Origin: Cycas panzhihuaensis
Taxonomy: Eukaryota; Cycadophyta
Reading direction: 5' to 3'
Assembly: GCA_023213395.1 (NCBI GenBank)
Contig: CM041465.1
Coordinates: forward strand, 87,985,741 to 88,049,740
DNA: 64,000 bases
This document shows positions 1 through 13,342 of this stretch, in pieces (the first letter of the stretch is position 1; each line of letters begins with the position of its first letter). A program made the position numbers and the translations under genes. The notes beneath the pieces were generated by a model. That model had not been told where the DNA came from. It saw only the letters and a program-made list of their open reading frames with translations, and did no database searches.

Positions 1-3000
1 AGCATTCTCTAAGGAGAGTTTTCAAAGACCTAGGGAATTGAATTGGCCAAATTACACTTTGTTCATAGTTTTAAAGTATATGCAAATGTCTATAATAATG
101 CTAGTCATTGACAACACTATTATAAATTATAAAGCATGGGATTTGGGGCTTTTTAAAGCATAAAGGGATGCCAAGAGTGATGTATGGAAATAGAGCTAGC
201 ACAAACAGGTTTTGCTCCTTTAGTTTTTTTCCATCTTGAGTTGGTTTGCCTACTTTCTTAGTATCTCATTCTGGATTAGAGGACTATTACAAGTCCAAAT
301 AGCTAAGTAATTTATGATCTTTCCCTAGACAATTTTTGAAAGATTTTTTTATCTGCTCAATCCCACTATACCATTTGATGAGATCAAGCTTGAATAAGCT
401 ATGAAGAAGGACAAATAGTTGGACAAGGATATGCCAGACTAGCGCCTAGAGAAACCTAAGCTTGATAGGCAAATATATGGTTTAAAAGCAAATGTTTTGT
501 TGAATGCATCTACTGCTACATCTCCTTACTTCTTGTTGGCAAAAGTTTTTAGTTGTAGTGAGGACACAAAGTTGAAATTGTTACATGCATATATAATCAC
601 AAATCAAGAAGGAAAACCGCTTATTCGATTAGGCCACAATAATAAGTGACAACCTAGTTTTGCATCTGAAGGAAATAAATTCTGGTACCTAATTCCACAT
701 GATGGTATATCTAATTTATATGCTTTTTAGGTCAAAGGAATTTTCTTATTTTTAGTCAAACAAGAATAATCTCAATGATGATGTGTCAATTACTTTGAAA
801 ATTGTAAGGCATAGGCAACATAAGTACTATTATTCTTATATAAGCTATCAAATAAATTTTTACATATCATTCAAAGTTATATTCATAGACCTCTAAGGAT
901 AGATGAAGAGGTTAAAAATTAGCTTAAAAGAAAAAATGGCAATAGGAATAGTGATTTTTATTTATTTTAGGATCATTACACTATTTGGTTACATGGTTTT
1001 TAGGAATATGCCTAATACCTATCCAAATGCACTCCTCCCTAACTTTATTTTATGAAATCATGGAAATGGTTCTCATTGATTAAGGCCACATCATACCTAG
1101 GCATTAAAAGATGCCATATTAGATAGGGCCAATACATATGGGATATTAGAAAGCTAATGGATAGGCTAAAATAGAAATGGCATGCTCCTAATTAAAGGCA
1201 CGTAACATAAGGAAAACTCCATAGAAGCATTATGATAGGATAATGGCTAGTTATATGATAAGCATGCATATGTCTTATGCATAGCATGAGGAAGACAATT
1301 TGGAGAGCTTTAAAAATATTAAGGGTACTAGTACTACATATCTCCCTAATTTTCAAAGCACTAAGAGGCAAACCATGATTAGGTAAGTAGCAATGACATG
1401 ATAAAACACTATTTTCCTAAACTTAAGAAGAAAATAGAGAATTTGAGTTAATCATCTAAATGCAAGAGAAAATATCTAACCCTTAGGTCTTCCTCCTAAA
1501 TTACAAAATCTTGACAATCGATAATGGCACTAGTGACAACATAAATTATGTCATAAACCACCTAACAATTGCCATCATCATCTAGTACCTAAATAATGGC
1601 CCTAACATCCCCTCCTCAGGCACCACAAGTTAGATTAAAAATGGTGAATCTTATAAAAGAGGGCAAGTTATTAAGGGGATTAGTAGTTACCCCATCTAAT
1701 ACTAATCAAAAGAGGAATCCATAATAAGTAAGCACTTCAACCAGATAAAAAGAGGTAACACAAGGTAACACAGAATGTGAACCCACCGATTGACACTATA
1801 AGAGTGGTAAGAATCAAATATGCTACTGGCATAAGTAACTAAACAGAGTCACAATTAGATATGACTATTTCTCTAAATAAATCTATCATAGTTATTAAGA
1901 GCATCATTTTCTTTTACACTTTGAATGTGGTATTATATATCATTGCTATAGAGTATGAAGAGATATTAATTAATCCACCATAGATTTTTGAATAAACTGA
2001 GACCATTACCTTAGATAACCCTCAACAAATTAAGCCTTATATCTAAGGGATCTTATAAATAGAAGAAGATGTAGAAGAATAAGTCATCCTTCATCACAAG
2101 AACAAGACAAAATATAATTATAAGAGACACAAGCCATATAAATAGTGAATGATATATCTCAACATAAGTTGTAAGCTGGGCAACCCTAAAATGTTATTGA
2201 TTAATCATTCACTATATCCTTAAGTGGAAGAACATATCAATGCCTAAAGGATAACCTTAAAGCAGAAGAACAGTTCTATTGATATAAAAATAAGATAAAT
2301 CTCTATAGAAAGTTATGGTAAAAGGTAAGAAGTAAGGACTATCACTTGGTCAATGAAGGATGATTATATAGTTGAGTATATGCAATTATACATGGCCACT
2401 GGGTAGATAGTGAAAGATAAGGTTTAGTCTCAATAATTGTAATTACAAAGCATGATGTAGGAAAATGTAGCTTTTAGGGTAGAGAACTTGACCCTAAATG
2501 AAAAGGTGAACCACCTCACATAGCCATAAGGGAGATTGTTTATGCAATCTCTATAGGAGAGAACTAAAGAAGAAATAAAGAAAATGCATGATAAAGCAAC
2601 CAAAGGTGGTAGGGATTTGCAATCTATAGAGTCTCTAATAGAGATATTTGCAAAGGATAATAAGCAAGTTCAAAGCCTATGGGATTTAATGAATCAATTA
2701 TTTATGTTAAACAAAAGAATAAGCACGTCTCTAGTAGGATCTAGGTCACTTTTGAAAAAAAACTACAAGAATTTTGTAGGTTCAACACCTTCAAATAATA
2801 AATATCTACAGATTGTGCCCAAGGTAATCTAGTAAAGCCATTTACATAAAAATTAACACATACTAACTACATGTCTAAATAGTGCTAAATTAGTAGCTAA
2901 AGGTATTAAGGAGTTGTAAGAAGTAGTGGAGCCTTTGCCATCCAAGGTAAACTCCCTAACTAATGAATATGATGACTGTTCTTTATATAATGAAGCACTT

Positions 3001-3354
3001 ATACATAAGTAAGAATTCCCCAAAACCTTATAGGAAGAGACAAAGGAAATTGTGTAACAATTTTCCTTTGACCAGGAAACTAATCCTAATAAATGGGTCT
3101 TATAAATGATAAAATAAGATTCCCAACATATAGGTCTTTGGGGTCTGATAGTATGAGAGAATCACAAACTTACCCTAGTCAAGGACAAGATATATAAATT
3201 AAAGTAGAGCATACAAGTGATTAAACTGCAAGTAATCTCCCTCCTATAATAAGAATTGAAGCCAAGATGATGGACTCAATAGTGGAATAAGGTACCTAGG
3301 GTTAGTAAAAGGAACCCAATGTAAGTAAAGGACAAACAAAGGAATGGGGTCTAT
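1..3354. other. AT-rich decayed DNA, unrecognised
   Basis: About 3.3 kb of AT-rich sequence before the first recognisable LTR. Translating the forward strand gives short protein-like runs broken by many TAG and TAA codons, for example around 430-640 and 1240-1340, so it probably derives from an old transposon, but I recognise no domain. Its last 50 bases (3301-3354) are purine-rich, rather like a PPT, yet the rest does not match the 3' ends of the two internal regions of the array to the right. I therefore treat 3354/3355 as the array's left edge. Confidence 0.5.
2584..2832 (+). pseudogene. Unrecognised 82-codon coding remnant
   Basis: An open stretch of 82 codons rich in Lys, Ser, Leu and Asn. 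The same frame extends upstream through TAG and TAA codons to about 2400, with a heptad-like, charged, possibly coiled-coil composition. That suggests a fragment of a longer retrotransposon protein (gag N-terminus or an extra ORF). No catalytic or zinc-binding motif is visible and no function can be given. Confidence 0.2.
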
Positions 3355-4970
3355 TGTCACCATTTTTGGCCCTTACTCAAAAGTGTATATAAATAAATCC
3401 AAGGAAGGAAGGTGTATTACATAATAGTCTATTAAAGATATATTTTAATGCTAGACTTATATTTTAGGAGAGTCCAAATAATCCTACATGTGGATTAAAG
3501 CTTATTTAGTTGGCTTGCAAAGGATGAAACAAATAGAAAATGTTCATTTGTGGGATTATAAGGAAGAATATTGAAGGCAATGTAATGCATACTCGTATTT
3601 TGCAGATGTGCAAATGAGCAAACCCATCCAAACCTGCACTTGCAAAATTATAGGGGACTACAAAGAGGTGCTTTTTAGGACTTCATAGATGAATGAATCT
3701 CATATAAATATTCAACATCAAATGTGTGAAATGTGTAGAAAGGGTACTGGCATAATAAAATAATGAATGACAACTAGTGCCCACTAAGTAGGCCTCACAC
3801 ATAAGATTACAACTAACAAAGAAAGATTGTTTTCCAACCATTTTAACATAATAGAACATGGGAAATAGAGAATGCAATGTATAGCTCAAAGAATGAAGAT
3901 ATTTTCACATATATCATGCCATCAAATCTATGATTATATTTGATTGGACGTAGAGATAACTAATTTTAGTAGTTTCTAGATTAGATCTAAGATTTTTCTA
4001 GAAGTTTCTTGTAGATATTTTGCATAGAAGAATAAATATTTTTTAAGAGATGTAGGTAGTGATCTTTCTCAGTTATAGAGGTCATTTTCATATAGCCTAT
4101 TAGCTTGTAGCCAAGGTCCTCTTCAACCTATCTCATCTATTACACATTATAATACTATAAATAGAAGGAGATATAATCAAAGAAGGATCCTTGGGGCACT
4201 TTGAGAGATTTTGGGAGAGGGACCTTGGGTGAGAGACTTTGGCATGGTTTCTTGAGGGACTCTTTGTCTATAATACAATTACTGGTCTACCCATATTGTA
4301 TTGTAGATCAAGTCCTTGGTTTATTCCTCTCTTAATATTTCTTCTTTTGTGGTAGATTATTATATTTCCATATAATTTTCAAAACAAAGATACATGATTT
4401 TTATGAGGTTTTGTACAAATTATCATTGAGTGTAATGTGTAGGCCTAAGTCTTATTTGTTATAAAATCTCTATATTTTGATGATGTTGAAATAATTCTTG
4501 CTTGGTTTTGGTCAATGGAGTTTATATCATTGTTAAGGCATTTTGTTGTGTATATTATGTGTTGTTAGAGTTGCTTAGCCTAACTAGTATCTAGAGCTTG
4601 CATATTTTTTAAGATTGAATTCGTGTGAATTAAATTAGTTATGTTGGTATTCCATGAATATCATTCTTTTCTTGGGTTCTACAAACTTGAAAAATTAGTC
4701 TTTAACTACCATCTTTATCACCTATTCCCAGTCCTATTTTCCTTCATATCCACATTTCTTCTTTATTAAAAAAATGTTCACTTGAAACTTAATTGTAGTT
4801 AATTTTGCCTTATATATATACATTAATGTATCTTATAAGCCAAGATATGCTATAGAGTTGAACATTTTATAGTTGGCTCTTGTTCTTTATGTTGTATTTA
4901 TTGAAACAACCCATAGACCAATAACTTTCTAGATGAACAGTTTGAGGAGGTACAAAGAGCTGAGTCAACA
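3355..4970 (+). repeat. LTR 1 of the TR-GAG-like array
   Basis: Begins TGTCACC and is followed by TTTTGGCCC, shared with the LTRs starting at 17165 and 31662. Homology to both runs through a TATA-containing stretch near 4155 and a signature of frequent TTGCTTGGTTTTGG at about 4497-4512, and ends just before the PBS-like site at 4975. Most differences from the other two copies are transitions and small indels. Confidence 0.75.
4155..4164 (+). promoter_or_regulatory. TATA box of LTR 1
   Basis: CTATAAATAG in the same place and context in all three LTRs. Preservation in otherwise diverged copies supports a role as the LTR promoter. The transcription start would lie roughly 30 bases downstream. 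Confidence 0.55.
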
Positions 4971-4974
4971 AAAC

Positions 4975-4992
4975 TAGTAATCATACTAGGGA
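4975..4992 (+). promoter_or_regulatory. Probable PBS after LTR 1 (degraded)
   Basis: Eighteen bases right after LTR 1 align without gaps to 18914-18931 after LTR 2. Both resemble the PBS that begins TGGCGCC and ends GGGGA in Athila and Tat elements, if many C-to-T and G-to-A changes are allowed. The match is weak for any one copy; the agreement between copies is the better evidence. Confidence 0.35.
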
Positions 4993-5099
4993 AGATAATA
5001 AATAATTCCCTTTATATATACTTTTCTATTATTTTTTAGAACTTAATTGTATAGTTTAGTAGCTTTACTATTTAACTTTTTATAAGTTGGTTGAACTAG

Positions 5100-6889
5100 T
5101 TAAGGAGGCCATATGCTTTTCTTGAGAAGACAAAAATAAAGGACAAAGTATAAAACTTCATTCACAGACTACCATTATCAACAATTTTTAGTGTTGAAAA
5201 TTTTAATAGACATTAACCTTAAACATGGTAAAAAGGGAAGAAGATATTCTTCCTTGGAGGCAACATGATCCTCTCATTATATATGGAAAACAACATGAGC
5301 ATTTGAGCAAATCCTTGGAGGCTTATCCAAAATTTAGTGCATAAGGATTCATTTAAACAAAAATCAATGAATTTGATGTGGTTATGAGATTATTCATCTA
5401 TTCATTAGTTGATAGAGCACTAACCTGGTTTTATTAATTACCTTATGCTTCCATTAGGAATTGGATATAATTAATACAAATATTTAGATCATGACATGGA
5501 AACAAAGGGACTATGGCCACACTTACCAAAGAATTGTCAAGAATGAGAAAAGAAGGAAGAGAGATTACTAGAGATTATGTAGAAAACGTTGAAAGAATTC
5601 TTGAGTAGATTGAGAAAAAATTTAGATCTAGTTAATAAGTTCAAGTTGGCTAGTTCCTAGATGGACTGTATTTAAACATAAGGATTATATTATTTTAAAA
5701 CAATCAATTAACTTTTAAATGGTAAAAGCTCTTTCTCTCAAATTTGAAAGGATTATGAACATATGGAATATAACTACATTTTCTTTCCAAGCTAAATATA
5801 AAAAAGAATATCTTTCATCAATTCAACCAACAAAGAATGACTAAGCTATGATCAAAAAATTAAACAAAGAAATATAGTATTAGAGAAAGTAAGCTATAGG
5901 TGAACAAATTTTAATTCTAATGCCTATAAGACCTCAGGGAAAAAACAAGTTAATACTATCTTAGACCATGCATTTAATTATCTAACTATGGATGAGAGAA
6001 GTACATAGTACAAAACTTTAACATGAATGGCTACGCTTATTCAAGCCTCTTTCAAAGACAACAAAGAAATAGAACCACATGATGATATGGTAGATTTAAA
6101 TATTTCTCAAATAAAGGAATGAGGCCATTTCATTAGGTAATAAATAGATGTTTTTAGTCCTAAAAATTCTAGAGATTTATCTTATTACAACAAAAGGTAA
6201 TATCTCATTTACAACTTTTCAAAATACTAAAACTTTCCCTATTGGAAATGAATTGCAGTTTATAAAAGATAAGTAAGAAAATGGAGATGACATCTTTGAG
6301 CCAATTGTAGAGAATTCAAATGGTGAAGAGATATATACATTCTAAATTAAAGATGAAACTAATGATTCATCCATATGGAAGAGAAGATAGGTGATAGAAA
6401 TCAATGGTAGGATTTCAAAAAATAAATTTTAATTTTCTTACAAGACTATGGTAATGATTTTGACATTGAAATGATTGATGAAGAAATTTGGGATGTGTTT
6501 CCTAATGAAGAAGTGATCTAATTACAAGTTCAACATGGAGTTTTGGTGAGCTTAATCCTATAACTTGAGTTGACACAAGAACATGACTTTTGTACTATGT
6601 TATCAAATAGTTCAACCAATCAACTTCTATAGTAAGAAGAGGAACATGATAAATAAGATGTATTATCTATTAATTCAAATCTAGTCTAAAAAGATTACAA
6701 TTTTGAATGTTTTGGTCTATATCTACTATATATGAATCTTTTTTTTAAAACTTACTTTTATCCTAAAATGTGTAATAAAAGAGAGATTACTTTTAAGGCT
6801 AGAGTCTAAATAATATATTTTAACCAAAGACGTTCTTTATATAAAAGGGTATTACTATTATTTATTAGCTTTGGGGAAAGATGCCTTAT
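5100..6889 (+). pseudogene. Gag-like pseudogene, copy 1
   Basis: Translation in places gives a retrotransposon gag capsid pattern: an ALTWFY-type tryptophan motif near 5415, a TLTKELSRMRKEGREI-type stretch near 5520, and a FLDGLYLNIR-type motif near 5650. The frame is broken by many stops, mostly TAG and TAA, and indels. An acidic segment follows (about 5950-6700). The last 150 bases give a weak match to the segment that precedes the integrase zinc-binding domain in gypsy pol (LYIKG-like). RT and RNase H are absent. The region is cut at 6889 by the LARD-like insertion and resumes at 16924. Its sister copy lies at 19020-20894. Confidence 0.65.
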
Positions 6890-7097
6890 TGTTGGGTGTA
6901 ATACCTAATTACATAATTATCCCTATTTACACTCTCTCTAGATTTATTTGTATTTTATGTTTGAGGTCTTCTTAAGTTATATGCCACATAGAAATATGTG
7001 CTAGCCCATAACAAGTTGACTAATGAGGGTTCTCATATAAATGGTAAGCTATATTATAAGTATGTACATCATCCTTCTTTATAATTTGAGGATTGGT

Positions 7098-7110
7098 CAT
7101 TCTTTTATTT
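7098..7110. repeat. LINE target-site duplication, left copy
   Basis: CATTCTTTTATTT, identical to 13199-13211. The 3' LTR of the host element has a single related copy at the matching place, so this is a true TSD. Confidence 0.85.
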
Positions 7111-7149
7111 CTTTTTTTTGAAATGGTAAAAAAATGAAAGGGATTAAAA

Positions 7150-10100
7150 AGGGCCCTAACCTTATTACATAAGCTACCTCTCGACTATTAGATCTACCAT
7201 GACAAGCCCACAGCCTAACTATCCTTTATCCTCCAAAGTCCTATCTAAACCATCCCTACCACGATAAGCCCAGTGGCTAGCTCTGATCCCCTGCATGGGA
7301 AATAACTTCTATATCTTTCTTAACCAGACTCAAAAAAAATTTTAGGACTTCCTCTCTCTATCCCTAGGTCTTTTTGTGAATTGCCCCCTAATTAGCTAAT
7401 TTGTCAGTTACACAATTCTCTTCTCTGTAAGTGTGATATGGCTGAGCACTCTCTGCCCTTATGAGCATCTTGGGTATCTCTAATCATAGCTATAACATTT
7501 TAGTCAGGTTCTACCTCTTCTATAAGCATATTTATCATATTTAACAAATCCCCTTCTATAATCATCCTATCATAACCTTTTCCTAAGGCCATTTCCATTG
7601 CCCTCTACATAATTGCAAGATCTACCTTGTGGTTTGTTTATTGCATGTAATACTCTGCAAATATAATTCGCCCTTTCGAGTTTTTGTAGATGCCAACTCT
7701 TCCTACCTCCTCTGGATTACCTTTAACCACTCCATTAAAATTAATTTTCACCTAATTTTCTAGGAGAGGAACCCAAGTACATTGTCTTCTCATTCCCATG
7801 GTAGCTTTGGGCCTTCTTATCCCCTAATTCTCCAATATAATTCCTTTTAATTTTGATATGAATTTCTCTTCTTTAGTATTAATTGTCTCCACCATTACGA
7901 CACAAATGATTCCATTCATCCTAACTTCATCCATCTGCTTCTCTTGAAATATTCTTCTATTTCTCTCCTTCCATAAATTCGACATCATCATTGGCATAGA
8001 AATTTGCCAAATATATGCCAAGATCCTACTCTTGAAGGGGCTTTTCTTATCCATCACTTGTTCTTTGTGTGTTCTAGGGAACACCCACTGCATACTAAAT
8101 TACGCCCAGATAAACTTCCAAATGTTCCTGGAGTAAGAGCAGTGAAGAATGATATGGTCCGTCGACTCCTCAACCTCCTAGCATAACACACACCTGTTGG
8201 CCATCACAAAGCCTCTCTTCCATAAATTATCCATAGTCAAAATTTTATTTCTTAAGCACAACCACTAGAAAACTACCACTTTGGGGATCAAGCCTATTTT
8301 CCATATTCCTTCCAATAAAGGGTTCTTAAGCTCCCCCCCCTCTTGGTATATAACCATAGAATCTATCTCTACTATTTTTGGAATATAACATTGATCTATC
8401 TATTTTTTAAGGGCGTCTATATAATCCCTTACACTTGATCCCCTTGCAGATCCTGAAATGTTCTACAACTCTTTGTCTGATCTTGACCCACCCAGTGATC
8501 TTTGACCTTCTCTCGATAAGTTCTCTTACAAAGATCCTTCAAGGGACCTATATTTGGCCTCCTTTTTAACTGAATATGATTGCACTAGTTATCTTCCCAA
8601 AAATTTATAATAGCTCCATCCCCCAACTTCCATTGCACTCTTGAAACAAGCATTTGTCTCAATTGAAGTATAGTTCTCTATATTAGAGATCCTGAGGAAA
8701 CAACAATATCATCCTTTAAGAATTACTTTCCCCAAAGATATTTTTAAGATATAATTCTTAATATAATTCTTTCGTATATCCCTCCTTCTTTCTTAGTACG
8801 TCACCATCCTAATTTTTCCACTAGAGCACTGTTCAAAGAAGCCGATCTCTAGATATTTAAACTGCTTGCCTATTTGGGGAGGCATACTTTCTCCCATGCC
8901 ATCAGGTGGATCCTATCCTTCCCCTCAACCTGAGACTAAAGGAATATTTTCTAAATGGATTTAAGAGTTGATATGACTTTAACCAGGATCCTAAATATTG
9001 ACATCATATATACTTGGATACTTTGGAATGAGGCAGATAATAACTGGGCCTTACCCACCTGGCTTAGTAGGGAGCTCTTCTGCCTAGCTAACTTCCTTTA
9101 CATATGGTCTATGATAGGGTTCTAAAGCTCCCTTGACATTTTCCTTATAAATAGGGGCATCCCTAAATAAGTAGTGGGAAGTTTCTAGATAGGCATTTCC
9201 AGCATCTTATTGATCATTTGTGTCATTTCTTTAGTATTCATAAAAAAGACACTACTCTTATTCAAATTTATCTTTTGATTCTCCTTTTATTGCCTAAGCT
9301 TCACCAAGGGTAGCCTTCCCTAGTAAAATATTATCGTCAACAAATTAGTGATGGACAATATTTCAAATTTTAGAGGTGGGCTTAATCCCCTTTACCACTC
9401 CCTTTCTCCTAGCCTCCTCCATCGCTCTCCCTAATAACTCTGCCATGATTATAAATAGATAAGGCGATAGAGGATCCCCTTATCCCAGCCATCTAGACCC
9501 AAGAAAAAAACTCATCGAGGTGCCATTGATTATAACTTAGTATTGGGGCTTAGAAATACAACTAGCCACCCACTCCCTCTATAAGTTACCAAATCCAAAT
9601 GCTTGGAGATACTCCATTAGACAGTTCTATGATACCTTGTCATATGCTTTGGCGAGATCAATCCTAATAATCATCCCTAGTTCTTTCCTCTAATGGGTAG
9701 AGTGGATTATCTCATAGATAACTATGATACTGTCCAAGATCTATCTCCCTTTTACAAATCCATCTTGATTAGGAGAAATAATCAAGGGAAGAATCTTCTT
9801 TATTCTATTAGATAACATATTTGCTATGATCTTATATTTTACATTATAGAGGCTAATTGGTCTAAATTTCTCTATGAGTTCCGCTTCCTTCTTTTTTGGA
9901 ATCAACACTAAAAAATTGTCTTGCCACTCCCCTAGCATTTTTTGATTATCTTAAAACTCACCCAGATCCTTCATTAAATCCTCCTTTCTAATGTCTTAGT
10001 ATTCCTAGAAGAAGCCTAGGGGAAAGCCATCTAGACCTTATGTTTTATCATTTTTCATTTTGATGACTACCCTTTTCACTTTCTCTAGAGTGAATGATGC

Positions 10101-11420
10101 CTTTAAAAAACTATTCTGTTTGTCATCTACTAACTTAGGGATTAAGTTCATAAACTCCCCCTTAGTCATTGCATCTTGACAACTAAGCTCTTTAAACAAA
10201 TCCTTGAAATATTCTATCACTATATTCTTAATTTCTCACCACTCACTAGTTTCTTCTCCTTCTCTGTTATACAATTTACTTATTTGGTTACATGTCCTAT
10301 GCTTTAAAGTCATCATATAGAAGAACTTTGTATTCCTATGCCCCTATGATAGCTAAAGGGCCCTTGACTTTTGCCTCTAGAAAATTTCTTCCTTAATAAG
10401 GACTTCCTTGAATTTTCTTAGGAGATTTCTCTTAGATTGGTTCAAGATTTAGGATCTTCCTTCCTCTTAGATTCTTGTCTTAATGTCTTTCAACTCCCCA
10501 ACTATCTGATCCTTGACTTAAAAAATATTCCCATGAACCTTTTAATTCCACTCTTTCACCCGGCTTTTCACCCAACTTAGTTTTTTTGAAAAACTATACA
10601 TAGCACATCCCTCAATCAAAATCTTCCACCATTTATCAATCAGGTCCCTAAGATCTAGATGCTTTATCCATATTAGTTTAAAGCAAAAAGGGGCACCCAT
10701 ATGTTTCTTCATGACTTTAAAGTCTAATAATAATGAGGAGTGATATGATGCCACCTTGGGAAGATCATCCTACTTAATATCATTATGATGACTAACCTAT
10801 ACATAATTTATCATCACCCTATCTAGCCTTACCTGTATATGGTGATTACCTAGTATCCTATTTCAATAGGTATATTTTACCCCCCTAAGATGAACATCCA
10901 TCAAATCCCCTTTTTAAAGAAAATATCTTAGGTCCAACATGATCTTCATCCATCCTTCTTGTCCCATTTTTTTCTCTCTAGGGGGAAGGATAGTATTAAA
11001 GTCATCAACAACTAGCCATGGGCCTTGCTAATCTTTATAGAGTTCTAAGATCTTGTTCCAAAGAATTTTCTTGCCTTTTATAGATGTAGGGGCATATATA
11101 TTATTTTCCAACCATCGGAGGTTTATCTTTCTACAAGTTAAACATATGGAGATAAAATGATCATCCAGAATACAAGCCTCTCCCTGCCATTCCTTTGGAT
11201 TCCAAAGAATGGCCAGGCTCCCTAATCCTTGGCGGTCATCCTTCACTACCATCTCTGCTATCCTCCAAATCTTATTTTTGACTGCTACCCTATTATCTAA
11301 TTTTAATTTGGTTTCCTAAAGTAGGATTATATTTAGTTCCAGCCTTATGCACAAATCTTTCACTACTCTCTACTTTGAGAAGGCATTTATGCCCCTAATA
11401 TTCCATGAGATGATCTTCAT
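7150..11420 (-). pseudogene. LINE ORF2: endonuclease, reverse transcriptase, zf-RVT, RNase H
   Basis: ORF2 opens at 11420 with MKIISWNIRG, the classic start of an L1 APE-type endonuclease that nicks target DNA; an ETK motif follows. RT motifs include LIPKKKE and FRPISLYNVKYK near 9900-9840 and the catalytic FVDD (9333-9344), intact. A zf-RVT-like WKERNRRIF lies near 7960. An RNase H remnant starts near 7750 (GVVKGNPEEVGRVG); its first catalytic Asp reads Asn (codon 7734-7736). The longest open pieces (11252-11028, 10754-10542, 10220-10038, 9938-9741, 8093-7824) all share one reading frame, so the gene is broken mainly by stop codons, chiefly TAG. The 3' limit is approximate. Confidence 0.85.
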
Positions 11421-11423
11421 CTT

Positions 11424-12740
11424 TTACTCTTAAACCTTGGACCCTCTTCTCATTTCTCCCTTAGGGTATGCTTGGTCTTCATCTTTTATGCCTTAATCTT
11501 AGGCCCTCACCTCCCTCCCTTAGGGTACATTAGCTGGCCTAGTCAATTTAGGAAGCTGCCCCTCTTTTCCTCACCTTCTTTAGGGTAGATCTGCCTATCC
11601 TTTTCTTACTCCCTAGATCTGGGCCTCTATGTTGACATGTCCTCTTTTGCTCCTCCTAAGGATCCTTCTCCCTAATTTTCTAAATCTGATCAACATTCCC
11701 TTGCCCCTCCTACCTTCCTAAAGTTGTAAGACCTACCTCTAGTGGAGGCCCTTCTTAATCCACATGAAGACCCAAGCTTTCTACCCCTTCATCTTTTTGC
11801 TCTTGTAAAGGTTCTTGGTTGCCCACTCTGTTCTCTCTTCCTACCAAAGTTCCTCCCCTTCCTTAAATAGAGTATCCTCAGTGTCCAATTGATATCCTTA
11901 GCAACACACATCACCCCCTTATTCTCCCTAGGGATGCAGTCTTGCCTATTAAGATCTTGAGTCTTCTTAACTCCTTACTCCTCTTTCCCTTCTTTTTTCA
12001 TCTCCCAAGGTAATTTTGGGTGAATGATTAAACTATTTGTAGGCTAAACACCTGACATTATTTAGTTCATAAACCAAACATTAGTCCTTGCTCCATTCCT
12101 CAACTTTAATTCTAACCCGATCTAGAAGGGCTTTATCAAGTCTTGTCAATATGTAGAATTTGATATTTATCAGTGTACTTTGATTCTTTATTGCCGAATC
12201 AATAGCGAGTAAAGGGCCTATGGCTTTTAGCACCCCTTTAATCATGTCTAAGTCCTAAACTTGAATGGGAAGCCCCAACATCTGAACCTATATTGGGACC
12301 TGGTTTATTGTTGACACTGGCAGATTGAAGTCTGGGTGCCATTTCTCTAAGAATAATGCTTTTCTACCTAGTATCCACGGTACTTTTAAAAGGATATTAA
12401 CCAAATCATCCAGATTTATAAATTTAAAAAGAACACAACTCTTGGGGAGATACATAACTTCCATAGGGTTCTTAATCCTCCATATGTTTAACAGCCACTT
12501 TCTTATATAGTCTAGGCTTGGTCTTGGCCCCAAGAATCTTCCCACCAGGCTATGCTCCTAATACTTCTTAGTGCATTCAGTTAATCTCTTCAAAATCAAT
12601 ATTTTAATAGTCTCTTCTTGTATGATTGAGTTTATGTCAAAAGACTCCATTTCCTCATTTTTTAGGGCTTCTAAATATATGTTCCCCAGAGGTGACTTTT
12701 GAGTCTGGTTAGGTTCTACTTCTACCATTTCTAACATCAT
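11424..12740 (-). pseudogene. LINE ORF1, DUF4283-type nucleic-acid-binding protein
   Basis: The frame starts at 12740 with Met-Met and carries a DUF4283-like domain: LDYIRKWLLNIWRI, then SCVLFKFINLDDLV and PWILGRKALFLEKWHPDF. A weak cysteine and histidine cluster follows near 12060-12030. DUF4283 proteins are the usual ORF1 of plant L1 elements and are thought to bind the RNA. Open pieces 12740-12558 and 12545-12288 are in one frame, separated by stops, and that frame is also the frame of ORF2, which begins directly after two stop codons at about 11424-11430. Confidence 0.75.
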
Positions 12741-13198
12741 TTTTATAGAATTATTTGACCTTTACAAACTGATAATTAAAGTAATAAAAACATAAATAAT
12801 AAACCAGCCGATAGAGGTTTGAGTAAACACCATTCTCACCTAGTTCTACGATCTACGTAAATCTACAACTACATGGCATTTATTTCTTCTAGATTTTCTA
12901 TCCCACTTCTTGCATCTCACCCATAGCCAATGAATGCTTCTAACATCTACTTCCAACTACCTTTGAATCCCATCCTTCGAATTATATCCTCTCCATTCTG
13001 AAAAATAATATTTTTCTTGAGTTCCTTGAGCCCTCTTTAACAAAACTATCTTAGTCCCATCGAGACGCCATCTATAGAGATTTTTGGGGACACACCCTGG
13101 CTTGCTGTCTCCATGACCTTGGCTTGCATTATGTCCTCCCTGCCCTAGCCGCCACCTGCATTCTTCATGTCACCTAGCTCTTATTTGAAAGCCTTGGC

Positions 13199-13211
13199 CA
13201 TTCTTTTATTT
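13199..13211. repeat. LINE target-site duplication, right copy
   Basis: Exact copy of 7098-7110; marks the 5' end of the LINE on the minus strand. Confidence 0.85.
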
Positions 13212-13316
13212 TATTGTGTTAACTTATACATGCTTAATTTCTCTTGTGCCTTATTATTTATCATTAACTCATTATATTTCATCTATTATTTTTCATAGCA
13301 GATTAAATTTCTAACA

Positions 13317-13342
13317 TAGTATTAGAGCCCAAAGTTCAATCC
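13317..13342 (+). promoter_or_regulatory. PBS of the LARD-like element (initiator Met tRNA type)
   Basis: TAGTATTAGAGCCCAAAG and the following bases match the complement of the plant initiator methionine tRNA 3' end (TGGTATCAGAGCC...) with a few transitions. It starts one base after the LTR's CA end. Confidence 0.8.

Larger units (their letters stand above)
7111..13198 (-). mobile_element. Plant L1-type LINE, full-length but dead
   Basis: A 6.1-kb non-LTR retrotransposon on the minus strand. It has a 5' UTR (about 13198-12741), an ORF1 with a DUF4283-type domain, and an ORF2 with endonuclease, reverse transcriptase, zf-RVT and RNase H parts. The T-rich stretch at 7111-7119 is its 3' poly(A). 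It is flanked by an exact 13-bp TSD (7098-7110, 13199-13211). Size and domain order fit full-length plant L1 elements with an RNase H. It sits inside the 5' LTR of the LARD-like element and is therefore younger than it. Confidence 0.88.
6890..13315 (+). repeat. 5' LTR of the LARD-like element, split by a LINE
   Basis: The LTR is in two pieces, 6890-7110 and 13212-13315, about 325 bp together. This equals the 3' LTR (16593-16918) once the LINE and one copy of its 13-bp TSD are removed. It starts TGTTGGGTGTAATAC and ends TCTAACA. Confidence 0.8.

Noticed and set aside
1-3354. A third internal region of the TR-GAG-like array to the left
   Set aside because: Only the purine-rich last bases look similar; the rest does not match the 3' ends of internal regions 1 and 2.
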